A stretch of 5,032 nucleotides of DNA from Calditrichaceae bacterium (GTDB lineage: Bacteria > Calditrichota > Calditrichia > Calditrichales > Calditrichaceae): NCBI GenBank assembly GCA_024763405.1, contig JANTFQ010000197.1, positions 1 to 5,032 on the forward strand. The letters are read 5' to 3'. The notes beneath the pieces are model-generated. The model searched no databases. It worked only from the letters and a program-made list of their open reading frames with translations, and was not told where the DNA came from. Both the position numbers and the translations under genes were made by a program. Positions 1 through 5,032 of this stretch are shown in pieces (position 1 is the first letter of the stretch; each line of letters begins with the position of its first letter).

Positions 1-2
1 AG

Positions 3-119
3 GGGATGTTCCATGTCAATCCCGATTACGCCTATTGGTATGGATGGGAACAAATGACCAAAGACCTGGGTGAAATAAAACACCTGGCGCAGTCCATGCG
101 GGCTGAGTATGCAAAATAA
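3..119 (+). CDS. C-terminal end of an unrecognised protein (5'-truncated by the window edge)
   Basis: An open frame enters from the left edge and ends at TAA 117-119, giving 38 visible residues. The tail is rich in aromatic residues at first (VNPDYAYWYGWEQM), then becomes a charged, probably helical end (KDLGEIKHLAQSMRAEYAK). I see no catalytic motif or membrane segment and do not recognise the family. That it is coding is inferred from the open frame, the plausible amphipathic tail and the downstream terminator on the same strand. The other two forward frames close earlier, at 55-57 and 71-73. The gene appears to be transcribed separately from korA, because a terminator lies about 135 bases after its stop. 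Confidence 0.6.
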   Translation, partial: GMFHVNPDYAYWYGWEQMTKDLGEIKHLAQSMRAEYAK

Positions 120-254
120 ACCGGATTGGTTATCCCAACAACATGGATTGATAATGGGAGCCCCGGAATAACTGAGAAGACAAAATGGTTAAAACCCGGC
201 GGTGGATTTCGTTCACCCAACATACCATTTCTGTTTCTGTATTTATGAAAATTA

Positions 255-291
255 AAAGGCGGCTGTTTATTTAAAAGCAGCCGTTTTTTTT
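255..291 (+). terminator. Rho-independent terminator of the upstream gene
   Basis: CGGCTG (260-265) pairs with CAGCCG (278-283). The stem can extend outward through G-U and A-U pairs and slightly inward (266-268 with 275-277), leaving a small AU loop. Eight Ts follow directly at 284-291. The stem with its U-tract is a classical intrinsic terminator in + orientation. It separates the partial gene at the left edge from korA. Confidence 0.85.
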
Positions 292-417
292 ATGCAAAAG
301 CAGAAAAATATTCCGGAAAAATTTTTATTCTAATCAAGAATTATTAACTCATGCCGACAGAGTTTTAACAATTTATAGAAGAAATAAAATAAAAAATTAA
401 ATAAACTTCTCTTATTG

Positions 418-446
418 TTGAATTACCTGATTTTAATAGCTAAATT
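418..446 (+). promoter_or_regulatory. Weak candidate sigma-70-type promoter for korAB
   Basis: TTGAAT (418-423) and TAAATT (441-446) are 17 bases apart and match the -35 and -10 consensus at four positions each. The pair sits about 60 bases upstream of korA in a stretch so AT-rich that such matches arise by chance. A promoter is expected somewhere between the terminator at 291 and korA; this exact placement is a guess. Confidence 0.2.
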
Positions 447-496
447 CTTTGAATATTTAAATCGAAATTAATTTTTTTCTCGAACAAACATAAATT

Positions 497-500
497 AGGA
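497..500 (+). promoter_or_regulatory. korA ribosome binding site (decides the start)
   Basis: AGGA at 497-500 lies 8 bases before the ATG at 509. It overlaps the other in-frame ATG at 500 and so cannot serve that one. This favours translation starting at 509 rather than 500. Confidence 0.55.
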
Positions 501-508
501 TGGGAAAG

Positions 509-2341
509 ATGAGTGATAAACAAGTAAAAACACTGGACAGCATTACGATTCGTTTTGCCGGTGATTCCGGAGATGGCATGCAGTTAACAGGCGGCCAGTT
601 TACGGACACGACGGCAATCGCGGGCAATGATCTGAATACGTTTCCGGATTATCCGGCAGAAATTCGCGCACCGGTCGGAACAACCTTCGGCGTCTCCGGA
701 TTTCAGATTCAACTAAGTTCCAAACCGGTTCATACACCCGGTGATGCACCGGATGTATTGGTTGCCATGAATCCGGCTGCTCTTAAAGTAAATCTGCCGA
801 TTTTGCGTGATAACGGTATCATAATCGTAAATACGGATTCATTCCAGCAGCGCAATTTGGATTTGGCAAAATACGAATCCAATCCGCTCGAAGATGACAG
901 CCTTAAATTATACCAGGTATTCCGGGTACCGATTACAACTTTAACTCGTGAAGCGTTAAAAGATTCTCCTCTTAGACCAAAAGACAAGGATCGTTCTAAA
1001 AACTTTTTTGCTCTTGGTATGACATACTGGATGTATAGCCGTTCCATGGATCATACTATCGAATGGATCAATGCAAAATTTAAAAACAAACCGGAACTGA
1101 TTGACGCCAATACACGTGCTCTTCAGGCAGGATATACGTATGCTTTGTCTACCGAAATATTTACAACGTCATACCGGATTGACAAAGCCGATAAAAAACC
1201 TGGAAAATATCGTAATATTACCGGAAATGAAGCTACCGCTCTGGGATTTATTGCCGCAGCAAAACGTGCCGGTAAAGAACTCTATCTCGGCAGTTATCCG
1301 ATTACGCCTGCCAGTGATATCTTACACGAACTGGCAAAATATCGTAACTATGGCGTTAAAACCTTTCAGGCAGAAGATGAAATCGCTGGTATTGCTTCTG
1401 CTATCGGTGCTTCGTATGCAGGAGATATGGCTATTACCACAACCAGCGGTCCTGGTTTGGCTTTAAAATCGGAAGCGCTTGGATTGGCGGTTATTACCGA
1501 ACTTCCGCTGGTCGTTGTCAATGTTCAGCGCGGCGGCCCTTCAACCGGCTTACCTACAAAAACCGAACAAGCCGACCTTATGCAGGCGATGTATGGCCGT
1601 AACGGTGAAGCACCTGTTCCCGTAATTGCTGCAAATTCGCCGTCTGATTGTTTTAGTGCGGCTTTTGAAGCCATGGAAATCGCCTTTAAATTTAATACCC
1701 CGGTTGTACTTTTAACCGATGGATATATCGCTAACGGCGCGGAACCCTGGCTTATCCCCAAAGTTGAGGATCTACCGGTTATTAAAGTGGACTATGCGGA
1801 TGATGCAGAAAATTATCAGCCGTATAAACGTGACCCGGAAACACTGGCCCGGAAAATGGCCATTCCGGGAATGCCCGGTTTTGAACATCATGTTGGTGGT
1901 CTGGAAAAAGATGTTTCGGGAAATGTTTCATATGTTCCTGCAGTACATCAGGAAATGGTTAATCTACGTGCAGAAAAAGTTAAGCGCGTCAATATGCATA
2001 CCACAGAACCGGAACTTTATGGAAACCCCGAAGGTGAATTGCTGGTAATAAGCTGGGGAAGTACTTACGGTTCTGTATTTAAGGCCATGGAAGAAGCTCA
2101 TAGCCGTGGTTTAAGTGTTTCGTGGTATCATTTAAGATGGATTAACCCGATGCCTAAAAATTTAGGTGACATCATTAAAAACTTTAAAAAAGTTTTAGTT
2201 CCGGAAATAAACCTTGGGCAGTTAAAACAACTGATTCGTGCGGAATACCTCGTAGACGCACAGGGTTTTAACAGAGTAAACGGGCTCCCGATAAATTCCG
2301 GTGAATTGCTCGAAGCAATCGAATCTCAGTTGAAAGGATAA
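509..2341 (+). CDS. korA: 2-oxoglutarate:ferredoxin oxidoreductase, fused gamma-alpha subunit
   Basis: This is the large subunit of a 2-oxoacid:ferredoxin oxidoreductase, probably 2-oxoglutarate synthase: 2-oxoglutarate + CoA + oxidised ferredoxin to succinyl-CoA + CO2 + reduced ferredoxin, reversible and cytoplasmic. From the ATG at 509 it has 610 residues, the usual size for forms with the gamma domain fused in front of alpha. Residues about 8-200 are the gamma domain, opening with IRFAGDSGDGMQ and containing DVLVAMNPAA. Residues about 235-430 are alpha domain I, with the hallmark SYPITPASDILHEL (YPITP at 263-267), then FQAEDEIAGI, TTTSGPG and VQRGGPSTGLPTKTEQADL. The C-terminal part (about 510-610) is alpha domain II, with LLVISWGSTYG and VPEINLGQL. 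The pattern closely resembles what I recall of mycobacterial KorA. An alternative ATG at 500 would add three residues (MGK), but its AGG is too close to act as a ribosome site. korB follows 4 bases after the stop, so the two are surely cotranscribed. Substrate choice of 2-oxoglutarate over other 2-oxoacids is inferred from similarity. Confidence 0.95.
   Translation: MSDKQVKTLDSITIRFAGDSGDGMQLTGGQFTDTTAIAGNDLNTFPDYPAEIRAPVGTTFGVSGFQIQLSSKPVHTPGDAPDVLVAMNPAALKVNLPILRDNGIIIVNTDSFQQRNLDLAKYESNPLEDDSLKLYQVFRVPITTLTREALKDSPLRPKDKDRSKNFFALGMTYWMYSRSMDHTIEWINAKFKNKPELIDANTRALQAGYTYALSTEIFTTSYRIDKADKKPGKYRNITGNEATALGFIAAAKRAGKELYLGSYPITPASDILHELAKYRNYGVKTFQAEDEIAGIASAIGASYAGDMAITTTSGPGLALKSEALGLAVITELPLVVVNVQRGGPSTGLPTKTEQADLMQAMYGRNGEAPVPVIAANSPSDCFSAAFEAMEIAFKFNTPVVLLTDGYIANGAEPWLIPKVEDLPVIKVDYADDAENYQPYKRDPETLARKMAIPGMPGFEHHVGGLEKDVSGNVSYVPAVHQEMVNLRAEKVKRVNMHTTEPELYGNPEGELLVISWGSTYGSVFKAMEEAHSRGLSVSWYHLRWINPMPKNLGDIIKNFKKVLVPEINLGQLKQLIRAEYLVDAQGFNRVNGLPINSGELLEAIESQLKG
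2333..2338 (+). promoter_or_regulatory. korB ribosome binding site inside the end of korA
   Basis: AAAGGA forms the last two sense codons (Lys-Gly) of korA and stands 7 bases before the korB ATG. Ribosomes ending korA therefore cover the korB start, an arrangement that favours translational coupling and equal subunit amounts. Confidence 0.7.
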
Positions 2342-2345
2342 TAAA

Positions 2346-3374
2346 ATGGCTGATACAATGAATATAGAACCAGTAAAATTAACACGCGAGGATTTTAATT
2401 CTCCAATTGAAGCCCGCTGGTGTCCGGGGTGCGGCGATTATTCCATTCTGGCTCAGATGAAAAAAGTCCTGCCTGAATTGGGCGTAAAAAAAGAAAACAT
2501 CGTTTTTATCGCAGGAATCGGTTGTTCCAGTCGTTTTCCGTACTATGTAGATACCTATGGTTATCATACCATTCATGGGCGTGCACCCGCAGTTGCATCG
2601 GGTGTAAAAATCGCAAATCCCGATTTAAAAGTATTTGTAATGACGGGTGACGGCGATGCTCTGAGTATCGGCGGTAATCATTTCATTCATCTCTGCCGTC
2701 GAAATATTGATATTACGGTGGTATTGTTTAATAATGAAATCTACGGTCTCACTAAAGGACAGTATTCACCAACCTCCGTGCAGGGTCAGATTACAAAATC
2801 GTCTCCTTATGGATCGATTGAACGACCCTTCAATCCGGTTGAAATGGCTCTCGCAGCCGGCGCTACCTTCGTGGCCCGTACAATCGACCGGGAACCAAAG
2901 CACCTGGAACATATCCTAAAAAGAGCTGCCATGCACAAAGGCTTATCGTTTGTGGAAGTCTATCAGAATTGTGTGATCTTTAATGACGGTGCTTATGCCC
3001 CTCTTACCGATAAAAAGGTGAAGAAAGATAACCTGATTTATATGGAAAATGATAAACCTTTCATTTTTGGTCAGGATGATGAAAAGGCATTAAACTGGAA
3101 TGGCAGTGGATTTGAAATTGTAAATCTGGCGGATCACCCGGAAGAGACACTGATTAAACATGCCGAAGACGGCGGCAATCCCGCAGCCGAATTTGCTTTA
3201 TCAAATTTGACGATGGAAACACATATGCCCACGCCGATTGGTGTTTTCCGTAATGCGCATATCCCGACCTATGAAAATATGCTCGTGAAACAGATCAAAG
3301 ATGTCACCGCGCAAAAAGGGGAAGGCACCCTCGAGACACTTCTTAATTCCGGCAACACATTTGAAATCAAGTAA
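2346..3374 (+). CDS. korB: 2-oxoglutarate:ferredoxin oxidoreductase, beta subunit (TPP-binding)
   Basis: The beta subunit, 342 residues, carries thiamine diphosphate and one [4Fe-4S] cluster and completes the KorAB enzyme. Visible motifs in order: WCPGCGDY (25-32), GIGCSSRFPYY (57-67), HGRAPAVASG (77-86), the TPP/Mg motif starting GDGD (101-104) with NNEIYGLTKGQYSPTS (129-144), and QNCVIFNDG (207-215). Cys26, Cys29, Cys60 and Cys209 have nearly the spacing of the four cluster ligands known in archaeal beta subunits (about 12, 15, 46 and 197), so the cluster should be intact. No added 2x[4Fe-4S] ferredoxin domain is present, so electrons must leave to a separate ferredoxin. The region after about residue 220 is the C-terminal extension seen in bacterial KorB. 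The start is fixed by a good ribosome site overlapping the end of korA. A strong terminator follows 21 bases after the stop, and no ferredoxin-like delta subunit gene follows. Confidence 0.96.
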   Translation: MADTMNIEPVKLTREDFNSPIEARWCPGCGDYSILAQMKKVLPELGVKKENIVFIAGIGCSSRFPYYVDTYGYHTIHGRAPAVASGVKIANPDLKVFVMTGDGDALSIGGNHFIHLCRRNIDITVVLFNNEIYGLTKGQYSPTSVQGQITKSSPYGSIERPFNPVEMALAAGATFVARTIDREPKHLEHILKRAAMHKGLSFVEVYQNCVIFNDGAYAPLTDKKVKKDNLIYMENDKPFIFGQDDEKALNWNGSGFEIVNLADHPEETLIKHAEDGGNPAAEFALSNLTMETHMPTPIGVFRNAHIPTYENMLVKQIKDVTAQKGEGTLETLLNSGNTFEIK

Positions 3375-3395
3375 AGCGTGTTAAATCTAAATACG

Positions 3396-3428
3396 AAAAG
3401 GACAGAATTCGTTCTGTCCTTTTTTTTT
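3396..3428 (+). terminator. Strong Rho-independent terminator of the korAB operon
   Basis: Bases 3396-3407 (AAAAGGACAGAA) pair perfectly with 3412-3423 around a TTCG loop (3408-3411). The T-tract covers 3420-3428. The 12-bp uninterrupted stem and nine Ts make this an efficient intrinsic terminator. The lower A-tract/T-tract symmetry could let it work in the reverse direction too, but no minus-strand gene uses it here. Confidence 0.93.
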
Positions 3429-3477
3429 ACTTAAAATTAAATAATAGTGGCCGAAACAATAAATAAGCGTATAAAGA

Positions 3478-4455
3478 ATGGTTACGATGTCCGAGTATAG
3501 TCAGAAACCTAAAATACTTGTCGTGGATGATGTCCCTGAAAATATCGAAATTATTGAGGATATTTTAGCAGAAGAATCGTATGCAATTTTTAAAGCTTCC
3601 AACGGACAGGAAGCACTGCAAATTATTGAAAACACCCTGCCCGATTTAATTTTACTCGATGCGGTAATGCCCGTACTCAGTGGTTTTGAAACAGCTAAAA
3701 TTATTAAAGCGGACCGTATAACAAGGCTTATTCCTATCATTATGATCACCGCTCTGGAGGGAAGGGAAGACCGTCTGAAGGGGCTAAAGGCCGGGGTGGA
3801 TGATTTTATTTCCAAACCGTTTAATATTTTTGAATTGCGTGCCCGTATCAGCAATCTTCTAAAACTGCGTGAATATGTGAATGAACTGGAAAATGCGGAA
3901 GAAGTGATTTTTAGTCTGGCCCGCGCGGTTGAAGCAAAAGATAAATACACCGAGGGGCATTGCGGACGGCTCTCCTTTCTGGCCGAAAAAATGGGACATG
4001 AGCTTGGATTAGCTGAAAGTGATTTATTGATATTGCGCCGGGGTGGTATTCTTCATGATATTGGTAAAATTGCTATCAGTGACAGCATTTTGCTAAAAGC
4101 GGGACCATTAACCGAAGAAGAATTTGAGATTATTAAAACTCATCCTACGGAAGGCGAAAAAATTTGCGCACCTCTCAAAACCTTAAAACCCCTTCTTCCT
4201 ACGATTCTTTACCACCACGAACGCTTTAACGGAAGTGGTTATCCTAAAGGCCTTGTTGGATATGAAACGCCGGTCCATGCCCGTATTATGGGTATCGTGG
4301 ACTGCTATGACGCCTTAACCACAAAACGTTCCTACCGGAATGCTTTGTCCCACGAAACAGCTGTTAAAATAATCCGCGATGAAACAAATAAAGGATTATG
4401 GGATCCGGAGCTGGTAGAAATATTTATCCGGATGATGGATAAGGGGTTCGAATAA
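3478..4455 (+). CDS. Response regulator with HD-GYP domain (probable c-di-GMP phosphodiesterase)
   Basis: A 325-residue cytoplasmic two-domain signalling protein of the RpfG-like architecture. The receiver (REC) domain spans about 11-130: acidic pair Asp17-Asp18, phospho-acceptor Asp61 in LLDAVMP, Thr91 in MITA, and Lys113 in SKPF. A helical, probably coiled linker (about 130-150, LREYVNELENAEEVI) leads to the HD-GYP domain at about 145-320. That domain has EAKDKYTEGH with His161, HDIGK (193-197), His222 in IIKTHP, HHERFNGSGYP (246-256), and DCYDALTTKRSYR (275-287). All the usual metal-binding residues are present, so it is probably active in hydrolysing c-di-GMP to pGpG or GMP under control of receiver phosphorylation. 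No histidine kinase is adjacent, so its partner is unknown. A second in-frame ATG at 3487 (MSEYSQKP) is slightly better placed relative to a weak AAAGA at 3473-3477, so the true start may be nine bases later. It lies behind the korAB terminator and so has its own promoter or depends on readthrough. Confidence 0.94.
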   Translation: MVTMSEYSQKPKILVVDDVPENIEIIEDILAEESYAIFKASNGQEALQIIENTLPDLILLDAVMPVLSGFETAKIIKADRITRLIPIIMITALEGREDRLKGLKAGVDDFISKPFNIFELRARISNLLKLREYVNELENAEEVIFSLARAVEAKDKYTEGHCGRLSFLAEKMGHELGLAESDLLILRRGGILHDIGKIAISDSILLKAGPLTEEEFEIIKTHPTEGEKICAPLKTLKPLLPTILYHHERFNGSGYPKGLVGYETPVHARIMGIVDCYDALTTKRSYRNALSHETAVKIIRDETNKGLWDPELVEIFIRMMDKGFE

Positions 4456-4624
4456 ACGTATTTTCAAAAGAATAATTCAAAAAATAACGCCATTCTCATT
4501 CTTCTTTTTTACCCGTCAATAAACTTCTGAAAATAAAGCCTCTTTTTTTTACACTATTTTTACATTTTTTATCCAAAAATTTTGTGAAATTGTTCCGTTG
4601 AATTTTGTTTTTACAAGGATGATT
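4456..4624. other. AT-rich spacer with T-runs before the acyl-CoA synthetase gene
   Basis: About 170 bases with several T-tracts (for example 4543-4550 and 4564-4570) and a pyrimidine-rich stretch near 4491-4512. Only a very weak A-U hairpin (AAAG 4535-4538 with CTTT 4542-4545) precedes the 4543-4550 T-run, so I do not call an intrinsic terminator. No convincing promoter could be placed; TTTACA at 4548-4553 resembles a -35 box but lacks a good -10 partner. Confidence 0.45.
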
Positions 4625-4632
4625 AGGAGAGG
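4625..4632 (+). promoter_or_regulatory. Strong ribosome binding site of the acyl-CoA synthetase gene
   Basis: AGGAGAGG stands just before ATG 4635, with the AGGAG core 5 bases from the start codon. It is the best Shine-Dalgarno match in the window and fixes the start of the truncated gene. Confidence 0.75.
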
Positions 4633-4634
4633 AA

Positions 4635-5032
4635 ATGGCATACACACATCTCACCAAAATGATTTTGGAGCAAATTGAAAAGTATAATGACAAACCGGCC
4701 CTCTATTCTAAAAATAATGCCGGATGGAGCAGCATTAGCTGGAAAGAAATGGGCGTTCAAATCGAAGCGGTTTCCAAAGCTCTGCTGCGCTTTGGTTTTG
4801 ATACACAGGACCGGGCGGCAATATTTTCTCAAAATAAACCCCAATGGAGCATTGCTGACTATGGCATAATGGGAGTTCGGGGAATTACAACTACGGTTTA
4901 TGCGACGAATTCTGCTGCCGAAGTGGAATATATTGTAAATGACGCCGAGGTTAGCATTTTATTTGCCGGCGGGCAAGAGCAGTATGACAAAGTTATGACC
5001 TTCTTTTCGTCCAATAAATTTCTAAAAAAAAT
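4635..5032 (+). CDS. Long-chain fatty acid-CoA ligase (AMP-forming), N-terminal part, cut by the window end
   Basis: The frame is open from ATG 4635 to the window edge, giving 132 complete codons of a protein that is normally about 600 residues. The visible part is the N-terminal lobe of the ANL adenylate-forming superfamily. Typical sequence includes THLTKMILEQIEKYNDKPAL, ISWKEMGVQIEAVSKALLRFG, RAAIFSQNKPQWSIADYGIMG, and TTVYATNSAAEVEYIVNDAEVSILF. The last resembles the VPxYxTxxxxxxxYIxxDxE stretch of FadD15-type long-chain acyl-CoA synthetases. The reaction expected is fatty acid + ATP + CoA to acyl-CoA + AMP + PPi, feeding beta-oxidation or lipid synthesis. The AMP-binding P-loop (YTSGTTG-like) and the catalytic Lys lie outside the window, so activity and chain-length preference cannot be judged. 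It follows the HD-GYP gene by 179 bases, so it probably has separate control. Confidence 0.9.
   Translation, partial: MAYTHLTKMILEQIEKYNDKPALYSKNNAGWSSISWKEMGVQIEAVSKALLRFGFDTQDRAAIFSQNKPQWSIADYGIMGVRGITTTVYATNSAAEVEYIVNDAEVSILFAGGQEQYDKVMTFFSSNKFLKK

Larger units (their letters stand above)
120..508. other. Intergenic spacer and AT-rich korA leader
   Basis: About 390 bases without a supportable gene. The first part (120-254) is of moderate GC and looks like the 3' untranslated region of the upstream gene. A 29-codon ATG frame starting at 185 has no convincing ribosome site and runs into the terminator, so I do not call it. The terminator occupies 255-291. The rest (about 292-496) is extremely AT-rich (36 G/C in 180 bases over 301-480) and should hold the korA promoter and 5' leader. 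An 8-base palindrome TTCCGGAA lies at 311-318. I recognise no riboswitch or tRNA in it. Confidence 0.6.

Noticed and set aside
32..223. Minus-strand 63-codon open frame
   Set aside because: It overlaps the coding tail of the left-edge gene, has no Shine-Dalgarno site, and its translation resembles no protein family I know.
185..274. Plus-strand 29-codon frame (MVKTRRWISF...) in the spacer
   Set aside because: It has only a weak upstream purine stretch and runs into the terminator hairpin. Nothing beyond an open frame supports it.
365..390. TTAACA (365-370) and TAAAAT (385-390) as a promoter
   Set aside because: Each box is a near-consensus match, but the spacer is only 14 bases, too short for a sigma-70 promoter, in a region where AT-rich matches are expected by chance.
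3501..3950. Minus-strand 149-codon frame opposite the receiver domain
   Set aside because: It is antisense to a well-supported REC domain. Its Ser/Arg/Ile-rich composition is typical of a shadow frame.
4530..4550. Possible terminator after the HD-GYP gene
   Set aside because: A T-run is present, but the preceding hairpin has only one G-C pair and would be too unstable to call.
4496..4844. Minus-strand short frames across the spacer and the ligase start
   Set aside because: They overlap the strong ligase coding frame and its ribosome site, and they lack recognisable motifs or their own ribosome sites.
1..5032. CRISPR arrays, tRNA/rRNA genes, insertion sequences, attachment sites
   Set aside because: No regularly spaced direct repeats, cloverleaf sequences, transposase motifs or terminal inverted repeats were seen on either strand.

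Overview
The window holds ordinary bacterial chromosomal genes, all on the + strand. The coding sequence is of moderate GC and the spacers are very AT-rich: bases 301-480 are about 20% G+C by hand count. Clear Shine-Dalgarno sequences precede three of the genes. The protein flavour (fused gamma-alpha KorA, KorB with a C-terminal extension, a REC-HD-GYP regulator and a FadD15-type acyl-CoA synthetase) fits an environmental bacterium, perhaps of the Bacteroidetes/FCB-like lineages. Strong Shine-Dalgarno use is less typical of Bacteroidetes proper, so the taxonomic guess is weak.

Layout. Bases 3-119 are the last 38 codons of an unrecognised gene. A spacer of about 390 bases follows, containing an intrinsic terminator (255-291) and then an AT-rich leader. 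korA (509-2341) and korB (2346-3374) lie 4 bases apart and encode the two subunits of a 2-oxoacid (probably 2-oxoglutarate):ferredoxin oxidoreductase. A strong terminator with a perfect 12-bp stem (3396-3428) closes this operon. Next is a stand-alone response regulator with an HD-GYP c-di-GMP phosphodiesterase domain (3478-4455). After a T-rich spacer comes the start of a long-chain acyl-CoA synthetase gene (4635 to the window end, cut off).

How they work together. KorAB interconverts 2-oxoglutarate + CoA and succinyl-CoA + CO2 with ferredoxin as electron carrier, so it can stand in for 2-oxoglutarate dehydrogenase in the TCA cycle or run reductively. The acyl-CoA synthetase activates fatty acids. 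In Mycobacterium the homologous KorAB is linked to growth on fatty acids, so the proximity is suggestive, but a terminator and the signalling gene separate the two. Nothing in the window amounts to a convincing undescribed system; the points worth checking are modest.
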